A DNA stretch of 36,632 bases from positions 1-36,632 of the IMG/VR virus record IMGVR_UViG_3300019766_000005. One strand, written 5' to 3'. Position numbers and translations under genes: made by a program. This DNA comes from a virus. The notes beneath the pieces were generated by a model. That model searched no databases and was not told the DNA's origin. It saw only the letters and a program-made list of their open reading frames with translations. Below are positions 18,262 to 27,381 of the stretch, piece by piece (position 1 is the first letter of the stretch; every line of letters begins with the position of its first letter).

Positions 18262-19787
18262 TGGATAAGCGCCAGCAGTTGAAGGATGACTTCGAGTTTT
18301 ATTCTAGGAATTGCCTTAGAATTAGAACAAAGCACCAAGGTTTAATGCCTTTGGTGCTTAACAGCGCTCAGAAGTACATCCACGACAAGCTCCAATCCCA
18401 AATAGAAAAGAATGGCCGTGTTAGGGCTATTATCCTAAAAGGTCGCCAGCAGGGTATGTCTACCTATGTTGAGGGCCGCTTCCTATGGAAAACCACACAC
18501 AATAAAGGTGTTCGAGCTTTCATACTTACGCATGAGGGTGAATCAACTAACGCACTTTTTGAAATGACAGAGCGTTATTACTCAAACCTACCTGAGTTTG
18601 TTAAGCCATCAGTGGGTGCCGCTAACGCTAAAGAGCTTCATTTTGATTTATTAGATTCTGGCTACAAGATCGGTACAGCAGGAAACAAGGCGGTAGGTCG
18701 CGGCCAGACTATTCAATACTTTCACGGCTCAGAAGTAGCCTTTTGGCAGAACGCCTCAGAGCATACAAAAGGGGTTATGCAGGCGATACCTGATGCTGAT
18801 GGAACTGAGGTTATATTTGAGAGCACGGCTAATGGTGTTGGCAACTTCTTCCATGAGCAATGGAAGTTAGCAGAAAAAGGATTATCTGAGTTTGAGCCTA
18901 TCTTTGTTCCTTGGTTTTGGCAGGATGAATACACAAAGAAAACACCAGAAGGATTTACACCGACTGATGATGAATTAAAGTTAATTGATCAGTATGGCTT
19001 AACACATGCCCAATTAATGTGGAGGCGATCAAAGATTGCAGAGCTAACCACTGACGGTATGGATGGTGAAAAGGCTTTTAAGCAGGAATACCCAAACAAT
19101 GCAGCAGAGGCCTTTCAGGTATCGGGCGGCGATGGCCTCATAACACCTGATATGTGCTCAAAGGCTAGAATCAATACTGCAAATGGTAATGGCCCGCTTA
19201 TTGTTGGTGTTGACCCGTCTAGGGGTGGGGATAGGTTCGCAACCATTAAGAGGCAGGGGCGCAAACTATATGACCATAAAGCGTATTCTGGCGAAGAATG
19301 TAATGCACTCGGCAAGAATGTAGCTATATGCAAGTCCCTACTTGATACTGTATGTCCAATAGCAGGCAAAAAGCCGGATATGATGTTCATAGATTTTGGT
19401 TCTGGTGCTGATATTGTTGATAGATTGATCGAATTAGGGTATGAGGGTAGAATACGATCTATAAACTTTGGCTCAACAGCGCTAGACCCTGTTAAGTATC
19501 GCAATAAAAGGAATGAGATTTGGGGTGAGATGTCTGAGTGGCTTTGTGATGAATCCATGCCACCTGATATCCCTGATAGCGATGAAATACAGGCTGACTT
19601 ATGCGCAAGCCCTTATGACCGAGATTCTAATGATAGGCGTGTTCTTTGGTCTAAGGATAAGATAAAAAGCAAATACGGATTTAGTCCTGATTACGGTGAT
19701 GCAGCAGCACTAACTTTTGCAGAGCCTATAAGGGTTGATAATATAGATTTGTCAAAACTTCATATAAGTTCTGTCAATAATTGGTGA
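18261..19787 (+). CDS. Terminase large subunit (508 aa)
   Basis: The packaging ATPase and nuclease. The ATP-binding motif GRQQGMST is at 61-68, and FHGSEVAFW (154-162) is the Walker B-type strand. The nuclease domain shows VGVDPSRGGDR (315-325), MFIDFGSGAD (375-384) and GDAAALTF near the end, giving the three acidic residues of the RNase H-like site. The length is close to P22 gp2 (about 500). It works with the small subunit at the portal and cuts headful lengths. The portal gene starts four bases after its stop. Confidence 0.95.
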   Translation: MDKRQQLKDDFEFYSRNCLRIRTKHQGLMPLVLNSAQKYIHDKLQSQIEKNGRVRAIILKGRQQGMSTYVEGRFLWKTTHNKGVRAFILTHEGESTNALFEMTERYYSNLPEFVKPSVGAANAKELHFDLLDSGYKIGTAGNKAVGRGQTIQYFHGSEVAFWQNASEHTKGVMQAIPDADGTEVIFESTANGVGNFFHEQWKLAEKGLSEFEPIFVPWFWQDEYTKKTPEGFTPTDDELKLIDQYGLTHAQLMWRRSKIAELTTDGMDGEKAFKQEYPNNAAEAFQVSGGDGLITPDMCSKARINTANGNGPLIVGVDPSRGGDRFATIKRQGRKLYDHKAYSGEECNALGKNVAICKSLLDTVCPIAGKKPDMMFIDFGSGADIVDRLIELGYEGRIRSINFGSTALDPVKYRNKRNEIWGEMSEWLCDESMPPDIPDSDEIQADLCASPYDRDSNDRRVLWSKDKIKSKYGFSPDYGDAAALTFAEPIRVDNIDLSKLHISSVNNW

Positions 19788-19791
19788 GTAG

Positions 19792-21888
19792 ATGAAAGAT
19801 ATACAAGAAATATTAACGGATTTTAAAGATTCCATCGGCTCATCTTATGATGTTAATCAGCAATGCTTAGAAGATATGGCCTTTGCTCATATCGCAGGTA
19901 TGCAGTGGGTTGGCAGTGATAAAGATCAGTTTGTTAATAAACCCAAGCCTGAAAACAATAAACTATTCAAAAGCATCAACCGCCTATTAGGTCAATATGA
20001 CCGAATGGAGTTGAATGCCCGTATTGCCAGTGCAAGTAATGAGGCAACGGATGAAGATGCAGATTTACTACAAGGCCGCTGGCGTAATGATTTCAATATG
20101 TCCGATGGTGTTGAGGCTTATAGCAACGCAGCTAAAGAGGCATTCTTTGGTGGCTTTGGCGCTGTTAAGGTTGTGGCTAAGTATGAGGATGAAGAAAATC
20201 CAAGTGATGACAACCAGTATCTTTGTATTGAGCCTGTATATTCAGCGGCTAGTTCGGTTGTATTCTCTGCGGGAGCTATTCGCAAGGATAAGCAAGACTC
20301 AAAGCAAGGCTGGCACTTAGTAAAAGTTAATCGCAAAACAACTGAGGAGGAGTTTGGTGTTGATCTATCGTCATTCCCTCAGTCTACACATGATAACTTC
20401 TTTAGTTGGTGCGGTGATTCAACCAAAGATGTATATGTGGCTCATTACTATGAGGTCATTGAAAAGAATTTAACCGAGTATCAATTTGAGCTTGAAGGCC
20501 AGCAATTGATTATTACCACTGGCGACGGTATTAAAGACCAGTTTGGCGACAAGGTAACAAGAGCTGAGCTTGATGAGCTGAAAGAGTTATTGGAATACAA
20601 AACAACCCGCCGCAAAGTTAAATATGTTGAATATGCTTTAATGTCGGGCGATAAGTTTTTAATTAAGCCAACCAAGACCCCTTTCAAGTCTATCCCTATC
20701 ATTCCCCAGTATGGCTACCATGTAGTTATTAACGGTGAAGAGCACTATTGCGGTGAAGTGGCTAGGCAGCGTGATAATCAGCGCTTCCTAAATATGGGCT
20801 TTGGCTCAATGATGGAGATAATGGCGCAAAATCAAGTAGCTATTCCTGAATACACACCAGAGCAAGTTAATAAGCACGCTGCATTCCATGCCCGTAAAGG
20901 TATCGACAACCCTCCTTACTTGCTTACTGATGCTATTAAGGATGCTAACGGCAACCCTATCCACTTTGGCCCTATTGGTATGCACCAGCCGCCGCAGCTT
21001 GGGACTGGTCTGGCAAGCGCACTGCAATTCCTTGATTCTAATATCGCAGATCAAGCGGGCACTGGGCAATCTACTTTACCTAGCAATGCAGCAGCCTCAG
21101 CTATTCAGCAGGTTAATGAGCGCCAAGATGATGCTTTCCAAGAATTATTCCAGAATGCTATACAGGCAATTAAAGCGGCCTGTAAAACATGGCTTCCAGC
21201 AGCTCAGAAAATCTACTTCTCTGGCTCGCGTCAAATGCGTATTCAAGGCCCTGATGGTTCTTATAGCCAAGTGGAAACCCTTAAATATGTGATGACAGAT
21301 CAAGGTTATGGCCCTTATAAGAATTCAGCCCGTGGCAAGTATGATGTAACTGTTAAAATGGGCGAGTCTCACAAATCAGTTAAAGAGGCAGAAGCACAAG
21401 CAGCCCGTGAGCTATTGCAATATGCAGACACTTCAACCCCAATGGGCCAAGCGGTTCTTATGTCAGCCGTTCAAGCCACTACTGGCGAAGGCATGGCCAC
21501 AGTTCGCAAGATGGCACGATTCAATGAGATTAAGGTGATGCTAATGGAAGGCATTGACCCTGATATTAAAAACGATGAAGAGCGAGCCTTTGCACAACGT
21601 ACCATTCAGCAAATACAAGCAGCGCAGCAAAGCCAGCAAAACCCACAGGCAATGTTAGCCCAAGCAGAAGCTCAGGCACGAATGATGGAAGGTCAAGCGG
21701 CTATCCAGAATGAAGTGAATGATGCTAAGAAGAATGAGATCGAAGTAGCTAAGCTTCAACTTAAAGACAAAGAGCTGAATATTAAAGCTATCGAGGCGGG
21801 TGTTGATATTGAAAACACCCAAGCCAAGACGCAAGGCGAGTATTTAGACCAAAACATTAAGTTAGCTAAAGAGATAGCGGGGCGCTAA
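19792..21888 (+). CDS. P22-like portal protein (698 aa)
   Basis: The dodecameric DNA entry channel at one head vertex. Its length is close to P22 gp1 (725). The sequence begins MKDIQEILTDFKDSIGSSYD and has the stem/wing region with EEHYCGEVARQRDNQRFLNM near 318-337. The C-terminal 120 residues are Gln/Ala-rich helix (QQIQAAQQSQQNPQAMLAQA...), like the long coiled-coil barrel of P22 portal. Its place after terminase and before scaffold and coat is the P22 order. A terminator overlaps its stop. Confidence 0.93.
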   Translation: MKDIQEILTDFKDSIGSSYDVNQQCLEDMAFAHIAGMQWVGSDKDQFVNKPKPENNKLFKSINRLLGQYDRMELNARIASASNEATDEDADLLQGRWRNDFNMSDGVEAYSNAAKEAFFGGFGAVKVVAKYEDEENPSDDNQYLCIEPVYSAASSVVFSAGAIRKDKQDSKQGWHLVKVNRKTTEEEFGVDLSSFPQSTHDNFFSWCGDSTKDVYVAHYYEVIEKNLTEYQFELEGQQLIITTGDGIKDQFGDKVTRAELDELKELLEYKTTRRKVKYVEYALMSGDKFLIKPTKTPFKSIPIIPQYGYHVVINGEEHYCGEVARQRDNQRFLNMGFGSMMEIMAQNQVAIPEYTPEQVNKHAAFHARKGIDNPPYLLTDAIKDANGNPIHFGPIGMHQPPQLGTGLASALQFLDSNIADQAGTGQSTLPSNAAASAIQQVNERQDDAFQELFQNAIQAIKAACKTWLPAAQKIYFSGSRQMRIQGPDGSYSQVETLKYVMTDQGYGPYKNSARGKYDVTVKMGESHKSVKEAEAQAARELLQYADTSTPMGQAVLMSAVQATTGEGMATVRKMARFNEIKVMLMEGIDPDIKNDEERAFAQRTIQQIQAAQQSQQNPQAMLAQAEAQARMMEGQAAIQNEVNDAKKNEIEVAKLQLKDKELNIKAIEAGVDIENTQAKTQGEYLDQNIKLAKEIAGR

Positions 21889-21900
21889 GCCCCTTATTTC
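21879..21900 (+). terminator. Rho-independent terminator after portal gene
   Basis: GGGGC-GCTAA-GCCCC followed by TTATTT ends the rightward transcript at the portal stop, just where the leftward cassette begins. It would reduce read-through of late transcripts into the opposing genes. Confidence 0.7.
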
Positions 21901-22232
21901 GAAATAATACCCAAAATAACAAAACCAAGTATGGTTATGATTATAATCGACAAGATAAGTAAGTTGTTTTTTGCTTCTATCTCTTCTAGGTGTTTGCGTG
22001 ACAGGTGGTCGTGAAGTCCATCCAATGATCTTTCATGTAGGGCTGTCATGCGTTTGCGTTGCTCCTCAGCATACTTAAAGCCTCGATCGCTTTCTATATT
22101 GCAAAGTTCAATCCATGCTTTTTCATCATCCTTTATAAGTGCTTTTATTTCTTCATATTCCTTTATTGTTATAGTTGCATCGCCAATTTTTGTATCTTCT
22201 ATTTTCTTGTCAATCTTTTGAAGTATGCCCAT
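21894..22232 (-). CDS. Tail-anchored helical membrane protein (112 aa)
   Basis: About 85 charged helical residues (ITIKEYEEIKALIKDDEKAW...) are followed by one C-terminal transmembrane helix (LLILSIIIITILGFVILGII). The frame could begin with GTG at 22241, but ATG 22232 has AGGTGA at good spacing. It is the last of three leftward genes inserted among the head genes. Small membrane proteins in such inserts often block superinfecting phages; that role is inferred. Confidence 0.65.
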   Translation of the reverse strand: MGILQKIDKKIEDTKIGDATITIKEYEEIKALIKDDEKAWIELCNIESDRGFKYAEEQRKRMTALHERSLDGLHDHLSRKHLEEIEAKNNLLILSIIIITILGFVILGIISK

Positions 22233-22233
22233 A

Positions 22234-22365
22234 TTATTCACCTACCCACTTAGAAAACCCCATTAAAAACAATACCATACCTCCGGTCTCTAAATTCCCT
22301 ATATCGCCATGAAATCCAGCTGTCATCATTGAAATACCAAAAACCAGTAGTAAGAATATGTTCAT
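22234..22365 (-). CDS. Small membrane protein (43 aa)
   Basis: The product MNIFLLLVFGISMMTAGFHG... has two hydrophobic segments separated by GDIGNLETGG. It overlaps the upstream leftward gene by ATGA and ends two bases before the next start, with GAGGCAGGC as ribosome site. No family is recognised. Confidence 0.6.
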   Translation of the reverse strand: MNIFLLLVFGISMMTAGFHGDIGNLETGGMVLFLMGFSKWVGE

Positions 22366-22667
22366 TTGCCTGCCTCTATTTTTATGCATTTATCTAGCAT
22401 CCTTAAGGCTGCGCAATACATGCCTACTTCATTATCATAGTAATCAATACCTTCTATTGATATTCCTTGGTGATTGCACATTCCAACTACATTTTTATAC
22501 TTTCCTTTCTGGCCTATCATCATTCCAAATAACAACCCATCGCAATCAAACCAATATATATGAGGCCCATCACTCCATTTGTCACAATGCAAATAAGTTA
22601 CAATTGCTAAATCAAAGGATAGATAATCCTTGCTGTAGATCTTGAATGAATCCCTTATTACTTTCAT
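22362..22667 (-). CDS. Hypothetical protein of the inverted cassette (101 aa)
   Basis: This soluble protein begins MKVIRDSFKIYSKDYLSFDL and is rich in aromatic residues, with seven Cys and several Asp/Tyr pairs (HCDKWSDGPHIYWFDCDGLL). It follows AAAAGGTAAAAC and is the first gene after the leftward half of a divergent promoter pair. Family and function are unknown; an anti-host or exclusion role is possible from the setting only. Confidence 0.6.
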   Translation of the reverse strand: MKVIRDSFKIYSKDYLSFDLAIVTYLHCDKWSDGPHIYWFDCDGLLFGMMIGQKGKYKNVVGMCNHQGISIEGIDYYDNEVGMYCAALRMLDKCIKIEAGK

Positions 22668-22715
22668 GTTTTACCTTTTATTTAGTTGACTGTCCAAGCA
22701 TAACCAACCAACGCC

Positions 22716-22780
22716 ATTAAATCATTGGCAAAAACTACCAACTTTTGCTAGTGCTTGTAAGTTTTTGCTAATCATATAAA
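22716..22780. promoter_or_regulatory. Divergent promoters sharing a 17-bp operator pair
   Basis: TTGGCAAAAACTACCAA (22725-22741) read leftward is followed by TGA and TTTAAT (22721-22716), serving the inverted cassette. TTGTAAGTTTTTGCTAA (22755-22771) read rightward is followed by TCA and TATAAA (22775-22780), serving scaffold and coat. The two operators face outward, 30 bp apart. This is the clearest case of the operator-to-minus-10 rule. Confidence 0.8.
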
Positions 22781-22850
22781 ATACATGAATGCGCCCCATT
22801 GATGCCATAAATCAATGTTATACGTTAGCCATATGAACGGAGAATAAAAT

Positions 22851-23774
22851 ATGGATTCTGGAGATATGTCAGAGATTAAAGAAGAAGCAATTCAACCTGA
22901 TGATGTTGTGGTGACTGAATCAGAGGCAACCGAGGCTACGCCACAAGCTGAGGCAACCGAAGAGGCTGAATTTTATATCGAAGATGAAGGCGACCAGCAA
23001 GAAGAGCCTAAAGACGATAGTGGGATGACGGAAAACCAGCTTAAAGCTGCCTTTAAAGAAGAAAGGGAAAAGCGTAAGCGCAAAAATACTGAGTTAGATG
23101 CTATTAAGGCTGAAAATCAGCGGTTAAGAGAAATAGCAGAACGTGCTGAAAAATTAGCAATTGAAACGGCTGTGGGTAGAAAACCTAGTCCTTCTGATTA
23201 CCTTGACGCTCAGGATTACCATGATGCGCTAGAGGCTTACAATCAGAAACAAGACCAGTTTAAACCCAAAGAATCACAGTCAAATCAAGAGCAGGCACAG
23301 GCTAACTCTTACCAGCTTAGTGATGATCAGGAATTTCATGCTTATAAAGGTCGTGAAGAATTGCGCAAGCATTTCAAAGACTTTGATGAAGCAGAGGATA
23401 GTGTATTTGAGTGGGTAGGCTCACAAGGCTTGCCAACTGAACAGGTTAAGGCTGGCGTTATTGCTTTGACTCACTTACACGATATTGATTACGCGAAAGC
23501 TATTTATGCGATTAATAAGCTACCAGCCCTTAAAGACCGATTGTCAAAAGCCCCAAATGATAAGGCGATTGCAGCGGTATTAAAGGAAGCAGCAAGCAAG
23601 ATCAAAACCCGTCAGGCCGCAAAGATTGACTCTAAACCAGAACCAACGCTTAGCAGCACAGGTTCTATTAGTGTAGCTCAAAAGGCACTAGAAAAGGCGC
23701 GCAAGGATTATGCTGAGAATGCATCAATTGCGAACTTTAAGAAGGTTGTTGCTGCTAGAAAACAACTTAATTAA
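22851..23774 (+). CDS. Scaffolding protein (307 aa)
   Basis: Position before the coat gene, length (P22 gp8 is 303) and composition identify it. It has an acidic disordered start (SEATEATPQAEATEEAEF...), a coiled coil at about 60-105 and a helical C-terminus rich in Lys and Arg (ISVAQKALEKARKDYAENAS). P22-type scaffolds bind coat protein through such a basic C-terminal hairpin, direct procapsid assembly and then leave. A dedicated promoter lies about 70 bases upstream. Confidence 0.85.
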   Translation: MDSGDMSEIKEEAIQPDDVVVTESEATEATPQAEATEEAEFYIEDEGDQQEEPKDDSGMTENQLKAAFKEEREKRKRKNTELDAIKAENQRLREIAERAEKLAIETAVGRKPSPSDYLDAQDYHDALEAYNQKQDQFKPKESQSNQEQAQANSYQLSDDQEFHAYKGREELRKHFKDFDEAEDSVFEWVGSQGLPTEQVKAGVIALTHLHDIDYAKAIYAINKLPALKDRLSKAPNDKAIAAVLKEAASKIKTRQAAKIDSKPEPTLSSTGSISVAQKALEKARKDYAENASIANFKKVVAARKQLN

Positions 23775-23792
23775 ATTTAAAAGGTAAATAAT

Positions 23793-25043
23793 ATGGCTAA
23801 CACATTTAGCAAGGATAAAATGGCTACCCTGTTTGAAGAAACAGCGGCTACTACTTCCTTAAACTTAACCTTGTCTAAATCATTAGACACTTACGATATG
23901 TCGGAAGCTTCTGACAAGGGCCGCACTGATGATGCTGCTGGCTCAGGTGCGGATACTGAGTGGATTCCTCAAGAATACCGCTTTACCGTGCAGGATGGCA
24001 TCGAATCAACGTCTGGTGACTTCCAAGACCTGATTGACCGTAATATCCCAGTGCGCCGCAATAAAGCAAAACGCATTCTTACTCAAATCAAAACTAAAGA
24101 TTTGCGTGACCCGATGCGCTTAGAGCGTGCCAAAAAAGGTATGGCTAAAGATATTGCTAACGCAGTAGATTTGACCGCCTACGAAACAATGCGCAATCGT
24201 GCAAACATGACCTTAGCTTTAACTGGTGACTTCTCTTATGATGATGCAATTCTTGCAGAATCTAAGATGCTTAACCAAGGTTTAGGTCGTTACGATAAGA
24301 AGCTTTGTCTTTCTATCCCTCATTACAATAAAGTGGCCCAAGCACTACAAACTGCAAACCGTGATGTAGCAGTTGAAGGCGCTTTACGTAATGCGATGGT
24401 TGGCAATCTGTCTACTTTCGACACTATGCGCGCTGAATACATTAGCTCTTTAACTGCTAACGCAACTACTGGCTTAACTGTAAATGGCGCTCAGTCTCAC
24501 ACTGTGTCTACCTATGATGGTTCTGGTGATTTCTACCTAGATAACCGTCAAATGACGCTTTCTATCACTGGTGCAACAACCACCAATTTCCCTGCTGGTA
24601 CTAAGTTCACTATCGCTGGCGTTAATGCGGTAAACCCTGAATCACGTAGTGACAATGGCGAGCTTCAAGAGTTCACTGTAGTAACTGCTGGTACTGGTTC
24701 TGCTGTTATCTCGCCTGCAATCATCATTACTGGCCCTTACCAGAACTGTACTGCTGAGGCTGGTGCTGCTGCTGCGATCACCATTCTTAACATTGCAAGC
24801 AACGCGCCTTCACTGTTCTATACCCCTGAGTCTACGTTCTTGGTTCCGGGCTATTTACCAGTTGAACAAGCTGCTGGCGGTGTTGAAACCTTCAACGGTG
24901 TGACTGATAACGGCCTACCAATGCGTATGACTATGTGGTGGGATCCACACGGTGAGGCGCTAAACATCAAGACTTTGATTTTCTTTGATGTTGCAGTTGT
25001 TCACCCAGAGCAAGTGGGTATCATCTTAGACAAACAAGTCTAA
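23793..25043 (+). CDS. Major coat protein, P22-like (416 aa)
   Basis: The capsid subunit, with the HK97 fold expected for P22 gp5 (430 aa). The segment TGLTVNGAQSHTVSTYDGSG to LDNRQMTLSITG...AGTKFTIAGVNAV (about 227-285) lines up with the inserted I-domain of P22 coat (TGITVSGAQSF..., ...ISFAGV). The end MRMTMWWDPHGEALN...VAVVHPEQVGIIL matches the P22 ending in which a peptide-gene name is followed by ARPEAIGV. It follows scaffold by 18 bases and is itself followed by a terminator. Confidence 0.93.
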   Translation: MANTFSKDKMATLFEETAATTSLNLTLSKSLDTYDMSEASDKGRTDDAAGSGADTEWIPQEYRFTVQDGIESTSGDFQDLIDRNIPVRRNKAKRILTQIKTKDLRDPMRLERAKKGMAKDIANAVDLTAYETMRNRANMTLALTGDFSYDDAILAESKMLNQGLGRYDKKLCLSIPHYNKVAQALQTANRDVAVEGALRNAMVGNLSTFDTMRAEYISSLTANATTGLTVNGAQSHTVSTYDGSGDFYLDNRQMTLSITGATTTNFPAGTKFTIAGVNAVNPESRSDNGELQEFTVVTAGTGSAVISPAIIITGPYQNCTAEAGAAAAITILNIASNAPSLFYTPESTFLVPGYLPVEQAAGGVETFNGVTDNGLPMRMTMWWDPHGEALNIKTLIFFDVAVVHPEQVGIILDKQV

Positions 25044-25049
25044 GCAAAT

Positions 25050-25074
25050 AAGGGGCTTAACGGCCCCTTTTCTC
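25050..25074 (+). terminator. Rho-independent terminator after coat gene
   Basis: AAGGGGC-TTAACG-GCCCCTT followed by TTCTCTTT gives a 7-bp stem. It probably limits expression of downstream tail genes relative to coat. Confidence 0.8.
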
Positions 25075-25096
25075 TTTAACTTTATAGGGGTGCAAT

Positions 25097-25405
25097 ATGC
25101 GACACGTTTTTAAACCACAAGGCGCATGGAAAGATCAAGACGGCTTTGAGTACACAGTTAAAGCTATTAACGAACAAGATCATTTGAAGTATCTTCAAGA
25201 TGGCTGGTTTAATTCATTAGGCGATGCTAAAGCTATTCAGCATGAACCAACTGCAAAAGCTATTAATGTAGACGGTGGTGAGCGTGAGCGCTTCCTGCGT
25301 GACGAGATAGTACGAATGAACGGCAAAGCGGGTGGCCGTTGTAGTATGGAAACGCTAGAAGCCAAGTACGCAGAATTGAAAGCAGCGGAAACCGAGGCAG
25401 AGTAA
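25097..25405 (+). CDS. Small virion-region protein (102 aa)
   Basis: This hydrophilic protein lies between coat and gp4-like genes (MRHVFKPQGAWKDQDGFEYT...). Its C-terminus (FLRDEIVRMNGKAGGRCSME) resembles a short motif found in the small head proteins that follow coat genes in other podoviruses. It may be a minor head component. TAGGGGTG precedes the ATG, and the next gene overlaps its stop. Confidence 0.6.
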   Translation: MRHVFKPQGAWKDQDGFEYTVKAINEQDHLKYLQDGWFNSLGDAKAIQHEPTAKAINVDGGERERFLRDEIVRMNGKAGGRCSMETLEAKYAELKAAETEAE

Positions 25406-25866
25406 TGATAACAAAAGGCAAGATTGCAGAGCGCGCGCTTGATAGCTTAGGTATTGGCGGCAATTATGAGTCAGATATGATTGTGCGTGGTATTGATAAC
25501 CTAGATGATATGATGCTTGCATGGGAGCAGGACGGTGTAATTCTTGGTTATAATCATACCAATGAAACAGCCAACCCAAATGATGACTCAGGAATCCCTG
25601 ATTATTCACGCCAAGCCGCAATTTTAAATCTTGCCTGTCAATTAGGTACGGTATTGCGCCTGCCTATTGACCCTCACTTATCTATACGAGCGTCTAACGC
25701 TTATAAGAATTTAATCCCAATAAGCCCACCACAAATGGCGGCTAATCCTTACATGCCTTTAGGTGCAGGCTCTCAGCCTTATTGTGGTTGCACATATCCA
25801 GCGTATCAATCACAGGGTGATACTGAAATTACAACAGACAAAGACTCACCTATTTTAGTGGATTGA
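25405..25866 (+). CDS. Tail accessory factor, P22 gp4-like (153 aa)
   Basis: The N-terminal half matches P22 gp4 in pattern. The helical ITKGKIAERALDSLGIGGNY is followed by DDMMLAWEQDGVILGY (about 33-48), a loop with NPNDDSGIPDYSRQAAILNL, and the Cys of LACQLG. gp4 rings attach under the portal and extend the head-closing tail; in P22 it also has weak muramidase-like activity. Length 153 compares with 166. It overlaps the preceding stop (TAATG). Confidence 0.85.
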   Translation: MITKGKIAERALDSLGIGGNYESDMIVRGIDNLDDMMLAWEQDGVILGYNHTNETANPNDDSGIPDYSRQAAILNLACQLGTVLRLPIDPHLSIRASNAYKNLIPISPPQMAANPYMPLGAGSQPYCGCTYPAYQSQGDTEITTDKDSPILVD

Positions 25867-25868
25867 TT

Positions 25869-27335
25869 ATGACCGGAATAAAGCTAAGCCAGCTAACCAA
25901 GCAAGATACAATTACAGATACTGCTCTAATCCCAATCACTAATTTGGATGGTGTTAGCCGCAATATTAGTTATCAGAATTTTAAAGCCAATCTTGAAAAG
26001 GGCGGCGTTAGTGCAAAAGTAAACAGCGACCCATCATCAGAGGTTGCCGTTGTATCGGTTCAAAATGACAACATCGGTTTGGCTACTAATTCGGCTGGTG
26101 TGCTTACTCTTGATATATCTAAGCTGCCAACAAATGTACCAGTTAATTCTATTAAATATGTCCGCACAGCTGATGATCTAGCAGGGGCCTTAGATAGTTC
26201 GGTTGCCTATGTGCTTGATGGTGTAATTAATATGGGCACGCAGACAGTCCTAGTGCCTGCAACTGGCTTAACAATCATTGGGTTTTCGTTTGATGTGTCC
26301 GGTTTATTCTCTGATCAACCTAACCACACTGTTTTCTCTTCACCAGTAGGTGGTTCGGGCAATCTGTATATACGTGACTTTAAAATCACAACTAATGGAG
26401 CAGGCTCAAAGGTTTACAATCTAACTGACTCCGATGGCCTGCACTCTATTGAAGTGTTAAGCGTAAATTTCGACAACTGCAAAAGCCTTGGCGAGATTAA
26501 CGGATACCGTCAAGGTTTTGAATCTGGCACTGGTCGTATATTTGGTTCACCCGAATTAACCTTAAGCGGCAATTGGGTTGGTGGCTATCGTGCAACATCA
26601 AGCATAGCTGTGGTACTGGATGCTGGCTTTGCTGGCACCTTGTTTAAAGCTGGCGCTGGCTTTGTAATGAACAACCGTTTCTTAACTGATATGAACGTAG
26701 ACCTTCCTGCTGGCGCTTCATTCTCAGACTTTACAACCGCTAACTTCCCGAATCCTTCTACAATTCAGGTCAAAGGCGGCACGTTTACCCGTAATGGGGT
26801 GTCGAATCCTAATGATACAAATATACTTCCAAACCTATCACCTAGTGATCTTGAATGTGACTGGGATAATAACCGAGGCATAGGGAATACATATGTAGGC
26901 GGCACAACGACATTAAGTGGCGAGAGCGTTACAAACATTGTTGCAGCATCTACCTTTTATAATCTTGCTGGTACTTACTCTACTGCTGATTTGCAGCACT
27001 TTGATTCACCCTCTCAAGGCTCATTGCGCCACATAGGCACAAACCCTAGGGATTATAAGATTAACCTATTTTATGTAGTCACAGGCAATTCAGGGGATTC
27101 ACTAAGCCTTAAGATTCAAAAATGGGATGATTCTTCTGCTGGCTTTGTTGATGTAATTACACAAACTAAGGCAGTAAATAACTTGGTTGGCGGCGACGAT
27201 TTAGCATTCTTCAATATCGTCAAAAGTGTGACACTAGATCAAAACGATTACATTAAGCTGCAAATATCAAACAACTCAAACACAAACAACGTAACCGCAA
27301 GGCTAGAATCATTCTACGAGATTGCAGAGCGTTAA
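25869..27335 (+). CDS. Beta-rich fibre-like structural protein (488 aa)
   Basis: The start TGIKLSQLTKQDTITDTALI is a phage-fibre type N-terminus, as in baseplate or head-fibre anchors. The middle (about 95-340) has Gly/Asn/Asp-rich repeats suggesting a beta-helix or beta-prism (LYIRDFKITTNGAGSKVYNL). The C-terminal 130 residues look like a jelly-roll knob. P22 has no gene between gp4 and gp10. It may be a second adhesin, a head fibre or a substitute for the gp26 needle, none of which was otherwise found. ATG 25869 follows the gp4-like stop by two bases. Confidence 0.6.
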   Translation: MTGIKLSQLTKQDTITDTALIPITNLDGVSRNISYQNFKANLEKGGVSAKVNSDPSSEVAVVSVQNDNIGLATNSAGVLTLDISKLPTNVPVNSIKYVRTADDLAGALDSSVAYVLDGVINMGTQTVLVPATGLTIIGFSFDVSGLFSDQPNHTVFSSPVGGSGNLYIRDFKITTNGAGSKVYNLTDSDGLHSIEVLSVNFDNCKSLGEINGYRQGFESGTGRIFGSPELTLSGNWVGGYRATSSIAVVLDAGFAGTLFKAGAGFVMNNRFLTDMNVDLPAGASFSDFTTANFPNPSTIQVKGGTFTRNGVSNPNDTNILPNLSPSDLECDWDNNRGIGNTYVGGTTTLSGESVTNIVAASTFYNLAGTYSTADLQHFDSPSQGSLRHIGTNPRDYKINLFYVVTGNSGDSLSLKIQKWDDSSAGFVDVITQTKAVNNLVGGDDLAFFNIVKSVTLDQNDYIKLQISNNSNTNNVTARLESFYEIAER

Positions 27336-27381
27336 ATATAAGCCTGCGTTATGATTAATTAAAATTACATAAGTGGTATTT

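Noticed and set aside
22059-22253. Rightward 64-aa hydrophobic frame
   Set aside because: It is antisense to the leftward tail-anchored gene and lacks a ribosome site.
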